From Novosphingobium sp. (GTDB lineage: Bacteria > Pseudomonadota > Alphaproteobacteria > Sphingomonadales > Sphingomonadaceae), in the NCBI RefSeq assembly GCF_039595395.1, contig NZ_JBCNLP010000001.1, forward strand, positions 2,046,001-2,110,000: DNA of 64,000 nucleotides. The letters are read 5' to 3'. The notes beneath the pieces are model-generated. The model was not told the origin of the DNA. It made no database searches and saw only the letters and a list, made by a program, of their open reading frames with translations. Shown here piece by piece: positions 1 to 9,824 of this stretch (position 1 is its first letter; the number at the start of each line of letters is the position of its first letter). A program made the translations under genes and the position numbers.

Positions 1-75
1 ATGACAATCGAGGACATTTCGGCCTTCCTACTGGAGCTGGGCCGGGGTGATCCGGGAAGGAACCACCCCGCATGA
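1..75 (+). CDS. 3' end of an upstream gene (partial)
   Basis: The first 24 codons are open in frame 1 and stop with TGA at 73-75, overlapping the ATG of the next gene as ATGA. This overlap suggests that an upstream signalling gene enters the window here and is translationally coupled to the kinase that follows. The ATG at position 1 is probably an internal codon. The fragment is too short to assign a family. Confidence 0.45.
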   Translation: MTIEDISAFLLELGRGDPGRNHPA

Positions 76-1637
76 CCCCCGTCAGCTTTCTTCTGGTGGA
101 CGATCTGGAGGAGAACCTCCTCTCGCTCGAAGCCCTGCTGCGGCGCGATGGGCTGGTGCTGCTCAAGGCGCGCTCGGGTGACGAGGCGCTCGAACTGCTG
201 CTCAAGCATGATGTCGCGCTGGCGCTGGTCGATGTGCAGATGCCGGGCCTGTCGGGCTTCGATCTGGCCGAGCTGATGCGCGGCAATGACCGCACCCGCC
301 ATGTGCCGATCATCTTCGTGACGGCGGGCAATGCCGACAGCCAGCGGCGCTTTCGCGGCTATGAGGCGGGCGCGGTCGACTTCATCCACAAGCCCATCGA
401 GCCCGATATCATCCGCAGCAAGGCTGATGTTTTCTTCGAACTCCATCGCCAGCGCCAGCAGATCGCCGCGCAGCGCGACGAACTGAAAGCCCGTAGCGCC
501 GCTCTGGAAGAGGCCGACCGCCGCAAGGATGAATTTCTCGCCACGCTGGCGCATGAATTGCGCAACCCGCTGGCGCCGCTGCGCCACGGGATCGATGTGC
601 TGCGCCGCAAGCCCGATGGCGACAGCGCCGAGGACATTCGCGCGATGATGGACCGCCAGCTCACGCAGATGGTGCGGCTGATCGACGATCTGCTTGATGT
701 TTCACGCATCAGCCAGGGCAAGATCGAACTGCGCCGCGAACGCCTTCAGGCCGCCGAGATCGTCCGCCTCGCGCTGGAGGCCAGCCGCCCGCTGATCGAA
801 AGCCATGGTCACAGGCTGACGGTGGATGTGCCCGATGCCGCGATCTGGCTCGATGCCGATCTGACGCGCATGGCGCAGGTGTTGGGCAATCTGCTCAACA
901 ATGCCGCCAAATACACGCCCGAAGGGGGGCAGATCGGTCTGTCGCTGCGCGTCGAGAACGGCGAGGCGGTGATCGCGGTCAGCGACAATGGGCTGGGCAT
1001 TCCCCCGGCGATGCAGTCGCGGATTTTCCAGCTTTTTACCCAGATCGAGGATCATTCGGTCCATGCCAAGGGCGGGCTTGGCATTGGCCTCGCGCTGGCG
1101 CGGCAGTTGGTCGAGATGCATGGCGGCACCATCGAGGCGCATAGCGGCGGCATCGGGCAGGGCAGCACCTTTACCCTGCGTGTGCCGCTTGCTCAGGCGG
1201 TGGCAGGTGAAGCCATGGCCGAGGATGCGCCGCAGGCCGCCGCCAACCGCCCGCTCAAGGTTCTGGTGGTCGATGACAATGCCATGATCGCCATGAGCAT
1301 GGGCTGGATGCTGGAGGAAATGGGCCACGACTTTCAGGTGGTCAACGATGGCCGCGAGGCGCTTGAGGCGGCGCGCGACTATCGGCCCGACGCCATTCTG
1401 CTCGATATCGGCCTGCCGGTGATGGATGGCTATGAGGTCTGCCGCGCTTTCCGTCAGGACGATGACTTCCGCCAGACGCTGATCGTGGCGCAGACCGGCT
1501 GGGGGCAGGACCGCGACAAGGAACTGGCGGCACAGGCCGGTTTCGACCATCATCTGGTCAAGCCCGTGGCCTATGAGGCACTGGAGCAATTGCTGCTCGC
1601 CCATGGCGCGCCGGGGCAGCAGGCCCCGGCTTCTTGA
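72..1637 (+). CDS. hybrid sensor histidine kinase/response regulator (REC-HisKA-HATPase-REC)
   Basis: A 521-residue cytoplasmic signalling protein with no membrane segment. Residues 1-120 form a receiver domain with the phospho-acceptor Asp in VDVQMPG (about D54). A short coiled linker leads to a HisKA domain with the H-box DEFLATLAHELRNPL (about 155-170). The ATPase domain shows the N-box NNAAKYTPEGG, G1 box DNGLGIP and G2 box GLGIGLALA (about 270-375). A second receiver (about 395-510) has its acceptor in LLDIGLPVMDG. With no sensor domain of its own it probably takes its input through the N-terminal receiver from an upstream kinase. The start overlaps the previous stop (ATGA), which supports coupled expression. 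The signal is unknown. Confidence 0.9.
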   Translation: MTPVSFLLVDDLEENLLSLEALLRRDGLVLLKARSGDEALELLLKHDVALALVDVQMPGLSGFDLAELMRGNDRTRHVPIIFVTAGNADSQRRFRGYEAGAVDFIHKPIEPDIIRSKADVFFELHRQRQQIAAQRDELKARSAALEEADRRKDEFLATLAHELRNPLAPLRHGIDVLRRKPDGDSAEDIRAMMDRQLTQMVRLIDDLLDVSRISQGKIELRRERLQAAEIVRLALEASRPLIESHGHRLTVDVPDAAIWLDADLTRMAQVLGNLLNNAAKYTPEGGQIGLSLRVENGEAVIAVSDNGLGIPPAMQSRIFQLFTQIEDHSVHAKGGLGIGLALARQLVEMHGGTIEAHSGGIGQGSTFTLRVPLAQAVAGEAMAEDAPQAAANRPLKVLVVDDNAMIAMSMGWMLEEMGHDFQVVNDGREALEAARDYRPDAILLDIGLPVMDGYEVCRAFRQDDDFRQTLIVAQTGWGQDRDKELAAQAGFDHHLVKPVAYEALEQLLLAHGAPGQQAPAS

Positions 1638-1646
1638 AACGCCTTC

Positions 1647-2492
1647 CTAACGCCCCGCGTATTTCATCGCCATATCCACCAGCGAGATCACGATCTCGAA
1701 ACCGATCAGCGCGATGATCGCCAGCTCCACGCGGTAAGCCCTTTTGTCGCGCACGATGTCGAGCAGCACCTCGGCCACATCGCCCAGCGCGACGAATTTG
1801 CGCTCCAGCACCTCATGGCGCTCGTCCAGCTCATATTCGTCCTCAAGACGGGTGTAGAGACGGTCGAGATCGGGGTGGTCCCAGAGCAGATCGGGCCGGT
1901 CATTGGCCTGAGCGCTGCCCATGATGCGATGCCGCGCCGCCAGCGCATTGCCCACCAGCTGCATCGCCCGCTTGATCGAGAGATGGGCCTGCCCGTTGCT
2001 GTGCAGATCGGCCACCAAGGGGCTGATCCGGTCGAAGGCTTCGGACACCAGGATTTCGTCGCGCGAGAGCATCACGCTGCGCGCCAGGACCACGGCCACC
2101 AGCAGGAAGCGCTCGGGGCTGGCGTCGATCAGTTGCACCTGTCCGTCCGCCGCGATCTTGTCGTTGGAGCCGGGCTTGACGATCAGCACGGTGCTTTCCG
2201 TTTCGGGCAAGGCCTCGGGATCGAAGGTATGAGGCAGCAGCAGCGCGTCGGGCAAATCCTGCGCCACCTCCTCATCGCTGATCGACACCACCACGCCATC
2301 GCGAAACACGATGGTCAGCCCCGGTCCGAACACCGCTTTTCCGGCCCATTCGCCGGTCGCCTGCGCGTCGGCGACGTAACGCGTGTCGATCCGCTCGCCG
2401 ATCAGTCTTGCGCTCAGGCGATAGCGCGCTGCCTCGGGCACCCCTCCGAGCAGAACGAAATCGGGAAGACCTGCGGTTTTGGGAAGGGCCAT
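1647..2492 (-). CDS. RMD1/YagE (DUF155) family protein
   Basis: A 281-residue protein of the RMD1/DUF155 family. The family is recognised by the C-terminal block around RHEVLERKFVALGDVAEV (about 222-240) and a single hydrophobic helix close to the C-terminus (about 257-275, IALIGFEIVISLVDM). The N-terminal two thirds are soluble. Yeast relatives act at mitochondrial membranes; bacterial members have no settled biochemical role. The gene converges on the histidine kinase with only 9 bases between the two stops, and lies 82 bases downstream of trmO on the same strand. Family assignment is fairly secure, function is not. Confidence 0.75.
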   Translation of the reverse strand: MALPKTAGLPDFVLLGGVPEAARYRLSARLIGERIDTRYVADAQATGEWAGKAVFGPGLTIVFRDGVVVSISDEEVAQDLPDALLLPHTFDPEALPETESTVLIVKPGSNDKIAADGQVQLIDASPERFLLVAVVLARSVMLSRDEILVSEAFDRISPLVADLHSNGQAHLSIKRAMQLVGNALAARHRIMGSAQANDRPDLLWDHPDLDRLYTRLEDEYELDERHEVLERKFVALGDVAEVLLDIVRDKRAYRVELAIIALIGFEIVISLVDMAMKYAGR

Positions 2493-2574
2493 GAAGGAAG
2501 CTGCTCCGCTTTAGCGCTGGATCTCCCTGCCAGCGGCAGGTTTCGCTTGCGCGACACCCCGCTCTTTCAAACCT

Positions 2575-3036
2575 TTACCAATAATCGGCCATCAGCGCAC
2601 CAGACCATTCGGGCTGGCGCAGATCGCCCCGCGGCAGAAATTCGCGCATCACCGGCTTGATGTCGAGGACTGGTGTCCCATCGATCGCGTCCAGCCCCTC
2701 GACCTCCAGCCTCGTGCCCGAGACGCCGAGGATCCGGCACACCGTCACGCCGAGCCGGTTGGGCCGGTTCTTGCCGCGCTGGGCGAAAATGCCCACCAGT
2801 GGCCAGTCGGCGCGGCCACGCGGATGTCGGGCGCCGGTTTCGATGCGCTCGGGCGGCACGCGGTCGAAGAGGAAGATCACCTCGGCATGGCTGAAATCCG
2901 CCAGCCCCGCCAGCGCCTCCGGCCCGAAGCGGTCCGCGTCCAGGTCGATGGCGGCCCGGCTCTCGCCCCAGTGATCGTCAAGCGGATCGGCGCGTCCGCC
3001 GCGCACATGGCCGATGGGGGTAAGGCTGAACTCCAT
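2575..3036 (-). CDS. trmO: tRNA (N6-threonylcarbamoyladenosine(37)-N6)-methyltransferase TrmO (TsaA/UPF0066)
   Basis: A 153-residue SAM-dependent methyltransferase that, in the family, N6-methylates t6A37 of tRNA-Thr. Diagnostic segments are the start LTPIGHVRGGRADPLDDHWGE, then LADFSHAEVIFLFDR, the R-H-P-R-G stretch followed by PLVGIFAQRGKNRPNRLG, and the C-terminal LDIKPVMREFLPRGDLRQP. The ATG at 3036 begins exactly where family members begin. The open frame extends upstream to 3171, but that extension is unlike the family and reads towards the riboswitch region. This is a housekeeping gene bordering the B12 island. Confidence 0.88.
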   Translation of the reverse strand: MEFSLTPIGHVRGGRADPLDDHWGESRAAIDLDADRFGPEALAGLADFSHAEVIFLFDRVPPERIETGARHPRGRADWPLVGIFAQRGKNRPNRLGVTVCRILGVSGTRLEVEGLDAIDGTPVLDIKPVMREFLPRGDLRQPEWSGALMADYW

Positions 3037-3194
3037 GATGCTGCTCCCGAACCAGATCCGCAGGCAGGCCCTGTATAGGCAGCCAACCTTGGGCCGGGAA
3101 AGAAGATTTGGCCCGCTGGCCGCGAAAGCGCCTTGGCCAAGCCCTCCATCTGCCCTATCAGGCCCGAGCAAGCCGGTCCTGCCGGTTTTGCATC

Positions 3195-3405
3195 CCGCAC
3201 CGGTGCCCGCAAGGGCTTGAAAGGGAACACGGTAAGGATCGAGGATCCGAAACCGGGCTGTCCCTGCAACTGTGAGCGGCGAGCGCGATACGCCTGTGTC
3301 ACCCCAAGGAGGGTCGGCACGGCCACTGGGCCGGACGCAAAATCATGCGAGGCTCGGGAAGGCTGCGCATCGCGTGACGACCCGCGAGCCAGGAGACCTG
3401 CCGGT
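3195..3405 (+). promoter_or_regulatory. cobalamin (AdoCbl) riboswitch
   Basis: The region carries the ordered conserved blocks of the B12 aptamer. These are GGTGCCC...AAGGGAACACGGT near 3202-3233, GGGCTGTCCCTGCAACTGTGAGCGG-type core bases near 3257-3281, GCCACTGGG near 3320, GGGAAGGC near 3356, and the B12-box AGCCAGGAGACCTGCCG at about 3387-3403. It lies upstream of the Ni/Co transporter gene on the same strand, so cobalamin should repress cobalt uptake. Boundaries are approximate because I aligned it by eye. Confidence 0.92.
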
Positions 3406-3418
3406 ATGGGGTCGCTCT

Positions 3419-3446
3419 TGCCACGGCCCAGGGGATGGCCATGGCA
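3419..3446 (+). promoter_or_regulatory. hairpin just downstream of the cobalamin riboswitch (possible expression platform)
   Basis: TGCCACGGCC (3419-3428) and GGCCATGGCA (3437-3446) pair over ten positions with one C-A mismatch and an 8-base loop, 15 bases after the B12-box. There is no U-run, so it is not a classical intrinsic terminator. It may be part of the switching platform or of the long untranslated leader (about 185 bases) before the transporter start. The assignment is tentative. Confidence 0.35.
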
Positions 3447-3590
3447 CGGTCCACCGTCTGGGCGACATCAGTATGGCCGGGCCCTAACGGGCATGCTTTC
3501 GGGCGTCGCAGGCGCGCGCCTCTGGCATGCCGACCGCTTCGGCGGTGGCGCGGCCTGTCGTTTCGCGGGCGCCGACGGACGTGTTGCAAG

Positions 3591-4652
<1,062 letters not shown>

Positions 4653-4661
<9 letters not shown>

Positions 4662-5396
4662 TCGCCGCAGCAGATAGATATCCATGATCCAGCCGTGGCG
4701 CGCGCGGGCCTCTGCCCGTGCCGCCACGATGGTCTCGCTCACCTGCGCCAGAGGACCGGACAACAGCATCTGGTTGCTCATGCCCACATAGGCGCCCCAC
4801 CAGATCGCGATACCCTCGGGCGGCAGATGCCGGAACGAACATTCCCCATCCAGCATCACCACCACAGTCTCGACGCCCGCAGGCCAGTCCTCCTCGCGCA
4901 GCCGCCGCCCGGTGGTGACCAGAAAAGGCGCCCCCACCTCATTGAGCGTGATGCCATGCGCGGCGGTCAGCACATTGATCGACATCAGCCCCGGCACGAC
5001 TTGCACGCTCACATCGGGCAGGCGCCGGGCAATGCGCAGGGAACTGTCGTAAAGCGCCGGATCGCCCCAGACGAGCAGCGCCACGCGGCCATCCGTGAGG
5101 TGATCGGCAATGGTCCGCTGCCAGACCTTGGCTATGGCATCATGCCAGTCATCCACGCGCCGCAGATAATCCGGCTGTGCCGGATCGCGCACCGGCAGAT
5201 CGAACTCCGCGATACGCGTGGCCGAGTTGGTCAGAACATCCTCGCAGATGGCCCGGCGCAGATCGGCCAGATCGGCCTTGTCGGCGCCTTTGCGGGGGAT
5301 CAGGATCAGGTCGGCGCGGTTGATGGCCTTCACCGCCGCCAGCGTCAGTTGATCCGGCCCGCCCGTGCCGATGCCGATCAGAACCAGCTCGATCAT
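4653..5396 (-). CDS. cobF: precorrin-6A synthase (deacetylating) CobF
   Basis: A 247-residue SAM-dependent methyltransferase of the tetrapyrrole methylase fold. In the aerobic pathway it methylates C-1 of precorrin-5 and releases acetate, giving precorrin-6A. It begins with the methylase signature LVLIGIGTGGPDQLTLAA, followed by VALLVWGDPALYDSS and VVPGLMSINVLTAAHGI. Its length matches CobF. It is the last gene of the long minus-strand cob operon; its ATG overlaps the TGA of cobB (ATGA). CobF occurs only in the oxygen-dependent route, which agrees with the cobG and cobN genes upstream. Confidence 0.93.
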
Positions 5397-6724
5397 GCGC
5401 TGGCCTGCGCAATCATATGGAAGAAGCTGCCCGTGGCATGGCCCCGGCGCGACCCGGTTTCGGGCACTGCCGCGCCATTGGCATCCACCACATGGGCCAG
5501 CGGGTCATCGGGCTGGGCGAGGATGGTGGCGTAATGGAACTCATGCCCACGCAGCCTTGCGCCCGCCGCGTAACCGGGGATCGGCGCCTCCAGCGTGGCG
5601 AGGCGATAGCCCAGATGCATCCGCCTTTTGGCAAAGGAGGTTTCCAGCCCCAGCAGCCCGGCCATGCGATGCTCCACCCCCTGAGCATCGACCAGCACTT
5701 GCCCTATCGCCATATAGCCGCCGCACTCGCCATGCACCGGGCGGGTTAGCGCAAAGGCTTGCAGTCCAGAGCGAAACCGCTCCGCCGCTGCCAGCTTGCC
5801 GGCATGGAGTTCGGGATAGCCACCGGGCAGCCAGCAGACATCGGCACTGTCATCGGGCGCTTCATCGGCCAGAGGCGAGAAGGGCAAAATCTGCGCCCCC
5901 GCCGTCCGCCATCCCGCCAGCAGATGCGGATAGACGAAGGAAAAGGCGCTGTCCCACGCCAGCGCCACCCGCTGCCCAGGCGGGGGCACGCCGAGGACTT
6001 CACCCGAGGCAAAACCGCCCGAGGCCAGAGCGCGCAGTCGGTCAAGATCGACATGCTCGCCGACAAAACCGCCCAGCGCCGCCAGCGTGGCCTCCAGCCC
6101 TTCATGCTCTTCGGCCTGCACCAGCCCCAGATGGCGCTCGGGCAGGGTGAGGTCGGTGCGGCGGGGCAGGGCGCCCAGCACCTCGATCCCCACCTGCGCC
6201 ATGCCATTGCGGATCAGCGCCTCATGCCGGGGGCTGGCCACCTTGTTGAGGATAACGCCCGCCAGACGAACATCCTGCGCCATCCGCGCAAAGCCCAGAG
6301 CCACCGCCGCCGCCGATTGCGCCTGCCCCGACACATCGAGCACCAGCACCACCGGCCATCCGGCACGCGCCGCGATCTCCGCGCTGGCGCCATTCCCGGT
6401 CTCTCCGGCGACGGCCACGCCATCGAACAGCCCCATCGACCCCTCGGCCAGCACCAGATCGGCGCCCTGCGCCACAGCGGCGAGGCCTGCCATGCGCTTC
6501 TCGCTCATCGCCCAACTGTCGAGGTTGAAGGAAGGCCGCCCGGCGGCGGCGGCATGAAACGCCGGGTCGATGTAATCCGGCCCGTTCTTGAAGGGCTGCA
6601 CAACCAGTCCCCGCGCGCGAAACGCGGCGAGCAACCCCAGCGTCACCATGGTCTTGCCCGCGCCCGAAGCCGGGGCGGAGACGATCAGGCCCGGCGCCAT
6701 CAGCGGTCTTCCGGCCAGCGCCAT
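5393..6724 (-). CDS. cobB: cobyrinate/hydrogenobyrinate a,c-diamide synthase CobB
   Basis: A 443-residue glutamine-dependent amidotransferase that amidates the a and c side chains of hydrogenobyrinic acid using ATP. The N-terminal dethiobiotin-synthetase-like domain has a P-loop SAPASGAGKTMVTLG (about 16-30) and PFKNGPDYIDPAFH. The C-terminal class-I glutaminase-like domain has the nucleophile Cys in HGECGGYMAIG and the His region RRMHLGYR. The start codon overlaps the cobM stop (TGATG), which suggests translational coupling. An ATG eight codons later is a possible alternative start. Confidence 0.94.
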   Translation of the reverse strand: MALAGRPLMAPGLIVSAPASGAGKTMVTLGLLAAFRARGLVVQPFKNGPDYIDPAFHAAAAGRPSFNLDSWAMSEKRMAGLAAVAQGADLVLAEGSMGLFDGVAVAGETGNGASAEIAARAGWPVVLVLDVSGQAQSAAAVALGFARMAQDVRLAGVILNKVASPRHEALIRNGMAQVGIEVLGALPRRTDLTLPERHLGLVQAEEHEGLEATLAALGGFVGEHVDLDRLRALASGGFASGEVLGVPPPGQRVALAWDSAFSFVYPHLLAGWRTAGAQILPFSPLADEAPDDSADVCWLPGGYPELHAGKLAAAERFRSGLQAFALTRPVHGECGGYMAIGQVLVDAQGVEHRMAGLLGLETSFAKRRMHLGYRLATLEAPIPGYAAGARLRGHEFHYATILAQPDDPLAHVVDANGAAVPETGSRRGHATGSFFHMIAQASA

Positions 6725-7506
6725 CAGCGCTCGTCCGGAAAGCGGGGCGAGGTGCCCATCGGGCGATAGCGCCGGTCGTAGTCCTTGGCGTAAAGCTGGC
6801 TTTCGGCGAAATCCTCATGCCCGATGGCACGGCCAACGAGGATCAGCGCGGTGCGCTCCATGCTGCCGTCCACCGCGCTTTCCAGCGTCGCGAGCGTGGC
6901 CCGCACGATCCGCTGATCGGGCCAACTGGCGCGCCAGACCACCGCGACGGGGCAGTCGGCACCGTAATGCGGGGTGAGTTCGGCCACCACCTTGTCCAGC
7001 AGATGGATCGAGAGATGGAGCGCCAATGTCGCGCCAGTCGCCCCGAAAGCGGCCAGGGTCTCGCCCTGGGGCATTTGCGTGGCGCGGCCCTGCGTGCGGG
7101 TCAGCACCACGGATTGCGCGACGCCGGGCAGGGTCAGTTCCGCCTCGATGGCGGCGGCAGCGGCGGAGAAGGCGGGCACACCGGGCGTCACATCATAGGG
7201 CACACCCATGACGCGCAGCCGGCGCATCTGCTCGCCCATGGCCGACCAGACCGAGAGGTCGCCGGAATGCAGCCGCGCCACATCATGGCCCTGCGCATGG
7301 GCAGCGGCGATTTCCTCCATGATCTGGTCGAGCGAGAGCGGCGCGGTGTTGATGATCCGCGCGCCGGGCGGGCAATGCGCCAGCACGCCCTCCGGCACCA
7401 GCGATCCGGCATAGAGGCAGACCGGGCATTCGGAGATGAGCCTTGCGGCGCGCAGGGTCAGCAGGTCGGGCGCGCCGGGGCCGGCGCCGATAAAATGGAC
7501 GGTCAT
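6724..7506 (-). CDS. cobM: precorrin-4 C(11)-methyltransferase CobM
   Basis: A 260-residue SAM-dependent methylase converting precorrin-4 to precorrin-5. Recognised by VHFIGAGPGAPDLLTLRAARL at the N-terminus, the segment CLYAGSLVPEGVLAHCP, the motif ARLHSGDLSVWSAMGEQ and the ...VTPGVPAFSAAAAAI block, all in the order typical of CobM/CbiF. The ATG overlaps the stop of cobE (ATGA) and its own stop overlaps the start of cobB, so it sits in the middle of a densely packed operon. Confidence 0.95.
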   Translation of the reverse strand: MTVHFIGAGPGAPDLLTLRAARLISECPVCLYAGSLVPEGVLAHCPPGARIINTAPLSLDQIMEEIAAAHAQGHDVARLHSGDLSVWSAMGEQMRRLRVMGVPYDVTPGVPAFSAAAAAIEAELTLPGVAQSVVLTRTQGRATQMPQGETLAAFGATGATLALHLSIHLLDKVVAELTPHYGADCPVAVVWRASWPDQRIVRATLATLESAVDGSMERTALILVGRAIGHEDFAESQLYAKDYDRRYRPMGTSPRFPDER

Positions 7507-7883
7507 GATGGGATCCGGATAGCGATGGCGGCGCTGGCCGATCCATCGGTGGAGATCTGGCGGGATGCCGCGATCCGGGCGTCAGCGCCGATGGCGACCA
7601 GAGCGAGAGCCTCGGCCACCGAGCCGGTGGCGAAACGGGCAAGGATGCGCGGCGATCGGGTTGGCGTGGCGATGCCTGAAAGGGCTTCGCGCGGCAGGGC
7701 TATCAGAGGCAGACCCTTGTCGCGCGACAGGGTTTGCAGGGCCGGCAATGCGGCCCGTTCCTGCAGCGCGGCCAGCGCATCGATGGGATGCTGCTCGGCA
7801 ACCAGCCGCAACGCCTCATGCAGTGCCTCGGGGGAAACATCGGCGCGGCAGCCCAGCCCGGCGACACAGAGCGGAGCGCTCAT
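7503..7883 (-). CDS. cobE: cobalamin biosynthesis protein CobE (CbiG C-terminal-like)
   Basis: A 126-residue protein of the CobE/CbiG C-terminal family. It shows LCVAGLGCRADVSPEALHEAL at the start and a central LPLIALPREALSGI stretch. CobE is required for cobalamin synthesis in Pseudomonas denitrificans but its exact activity is not firmly established; CbiG homologues open a lactone in the anaerobic route. The ATG at 7883 is chosen over one five codons upstream because it makes the ATGA overlap with cobL that recurs through this operon. Confidence 0.85.
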   Translation of the reverse strand: MSAPLCVAGLGCRADVSPEALHEALRLVAEQHPIDALAALQERAALPALQTLSRDKGLPLIALPREALSGIATPTRSPRILARFATGSVAEALALVAIGADARIAASRQISTDGSASAAIAIRIPS

Positions 7884-9079
7884 CGCACCACGCTCCATTG
7901 CACGACGGGTCGGGCGGGCTGCCAGCCGCGCATCGACCCCAGAGGCGCGGCCTGCGCCAGCTCTATCCTCAGCAGATCGCCGCCATGGCGGGCATGGGCA
8001 TGGAGAAGCAAGGCCTCGGTTTCCAGCGTGACGCCATGCATCACCAGCCGAACTCCCGGCGCCAGCATGGCCCAGAGGCGGGTCAGCAGCCCCTCATCCG
8101 CGCCACCTCCGACAAAGACGGCGGCTGGCATCGGCAGATCAGGCAGATCGGCATGGTCATGCTCGATCACCGTCAGGCGATGGCCGAGGCCGAAGCTTTG
8201 CCCATTTTGACGGATGTTGGCGGCGCGGTCGGGCTTGCGCTCCACCGCCACGGCCCGCCCGCCGGCCAGACACCATTCCACGCTGATCGAGCCCGAGCCC
8301 GCCCCCAGATCCCACAGCATCTCCCCCGCACGCGGCGCCAGCGCCGACAGCGCCAGAGCGCGCATCGGCCTTTTACTGATCTGGCCATCATGCGCGAAGA
8401 GATCGTCAGCCAGCCCGCTGGCGCGCGGCAGACCCGCAGGGCCGTTAAAGGCAATGGCTATGGCCACAGGTGCTTCCACATCGTCGAAAGCAATATCCCG
8501 AGCGGGCGCGGATCGGATGCGCTCCCGCTCTCCACCCAGAGCTTCCAGAATATGGCACAGGCTGGCGCCAAACCCGCGCTCGCTCAACCATGCCGCCAAG
8601 GAGCCTACCGAAGCCCCATCGCGCAACAGGCAGATCGCGCGCGCGCCGTGGCTCATCACCGGCACCAGCCTCTCGAAAGGGGCGGCATGCAGGCCGAGGC
8701 AGGCGGTGTCCTCAAGGCTCCAGCCAAGCCGGGCCGCAGCCCAACCGAAGGTTGAGGGAGCGGGAAAGGCGCGCCACTCAGCCGTCGGCAGATGCCGCGT
8801 GATGCTCGCCCCACCGCCAAACCAGAAAGGATCGCCCGAGACCAGCATGGCGACGTGCCGCCCCTTCAGCGCCAGCACCGGATCGACGCTGAAGGGCACC
8901 GGCCAGATATGCGCGCGCGGATCACCCTCCAGCCCGGCCAGAGCCAGATGACGCGGCGCGCCGAAAATATGTGTGGCCTCGGCAAGCGCCAGACGGCTTG
9001 CGGGGGGGAGGGCCTCTGCCCTATCCTCGCCGATACCGATGATCGACAGCCAAGCCTTTTCCGTCACAGCCTCAACCAT
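7880..9079 (-). CDS. cobL: precorrin-6Y C(5,15)-methyltransferase (decarboxylating) CobL
   Basis: A 399-residue bifunctional enzyme that methylates C-5 and C-15 and decarboxylates the C-12 acetate of precorrin-6B. The N-terminal CbiE-like methylase domain starts with LSIIGIGEDRAEALPPA and has VAMLVSGDPFWFGGGAS. The C-terminal CbiT-like domain has the SAM-binding motif MLWDLGAGSGSISVEW (about 265-280). The ATG at 9079 lies within a CATG palindrome shared with the opposite-strand start of cobK. The sequence AGGA nine bases upstream is a plausible ribosome site and falls inside cobK. An ATG at 9106 is an alternative start. Confidence 0.93.
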   Translation of the reverse strand: MVEAVTEKAWLSIIGIGEDRAEALPPASRLALAEATHIFGAPRHLALAGLEGDPRAHIWPVPFSVDPVLALKGRHVAMLVSGDPFWFGGGASITRHLPTAEWRAFPAPSTFGWAAARLGWSLEDTACLGLHAAPFERLVPVMSHGARAICLLRDGASVGSLAAWLSERGFGASLCHILEALGGERERIRSAPARDIAFDDVEAPVAIAIAFNGPAGLPRASGLADDLFAHDGQISKRPMRALALSALAPRAGEMLWDLGAGSGSISVEWCLAGGRAVAVERKPDRAANIRQNGQSFGLGHRLTVIEHDHADLPDLPMPAAVFVGGGADEGLLTRLWAMLAPGVRLVMHGVTLETEALLLHAHARHGGDLLRIELAQAAPLGSMRGWQPARPVVQWSVVR

Positions 9080-9824
9080 GCCACGCGTCCTGCTGTTGGG
9101 CGGCACCAGCGAGGCCAGCGCAATGGCGCGGGCTTTGGCCGGGGCAGGGGTGGAGGCGGTCTTCTCCTACGCCGGGCGCACGGCGAGCCCCATCGCTCAG
9201 CCCCTGCCGGTGAGGATCGGTGGTTTCGGCGGCGTGGAGGGGCTGGCGGATTATCTGCGGGAGCAGGCGATCACCCATCTGGTGGATGCGACCCATCCCT
9301 TCGCTGCGCAGATCAGTGCCAATGCTGTGGCCGCCTGCGCTCAAACGAGCACGGCGCTGATGGCGCTGGAACGCGAAGCCTGGGCGCCGCAAGACGGTGA
9401 CGACTGGCGTATCGTGCCCGATCTGGAGGCTGCCGTTGCCGCCCTCCCATCCGATCCGGCGCGGGTGTTTCTGGCCATCGGTCGGCAGAATCTGGAGGCC
9501 TTTGCGGGGCTGCCTCATCACTATCTGCTGCGCTTTGTCGATCCCGCGCCTCAGCCCCTGTCGGGCGCCAGCGTGGTGGTGGATCGCGGCCCCTTCACCG
9601 TGGCGGGCGATCTGGCGTTGATGCAGGCCCATGGCATCACCCATGTCGTCGCCAAGAACGCCGGGGGCAGCGGTGCCGCCGCCAAGCTGGAAGCCGCGCG
9701 CCGGTTGCGCCTGCCGGTGATCCTGATCGAGCGGCCCTTTGTGCCCGCTCGCCCGGTCTGCCGCAGTGTGGAGGCGGTGATGTGCTGGCTTCATGCAGGG
9801 GCTCCGGCGGAGCGCGGCGTGTAG
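9078..9824 (+). CDS. cobK: precorrin-6A reductase CobK (inverted within the cob operon)
   Basis: A 248-residue NADPH-dependent reductase that converts precorrin-6A to precorrin-6B. It begins RVLLLGGTSEASAMARALAG and has the family segments THLVDATHPFAAQISANA, RVFLAIGRQNLEAFAG and the C-terminal VVAKNAGGSGAAAKLEAA. It lies on the plus strand while every cob gene on both sides is on the minus strand. Its ATG (9078-9080) overlaps that of cobL, and its 3' end overlaps cobJ by 34 bases tail to tail. No good ribosome site precedes the ATG. The open frame extends back to 8973, but that stretch is not family-like. Confidence 0.93.
   Translation: MPRVLLLGGTSEASAMARALAGAGVEAVFSYAGRTASPIAQPLPVRIGGFGGVEGLADYLREQAITHLVDATHPFAAQISANAVAACAQTSTALMALEREAWAPQDGDDWRIVPDLEAAVAALPSDPARVFLAIGRQNLEAFAGLPHHYLLRFVDPAPQPLSGASVVVDRGPFTVAGDLALMQAHGITHVVAKNAGGSGAAAKLEAARRLRLPVILIERPFVPARPVCRSVEAVMCWLHAGAPAERGV

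Noticed and set aside
3435..3590. An N-terminal extension of the Ni/Co transporter
   Set aside because: The extension is Arg/Pro-rich, not membrane-like, and begins within the leader hairpin of the riboswitch.
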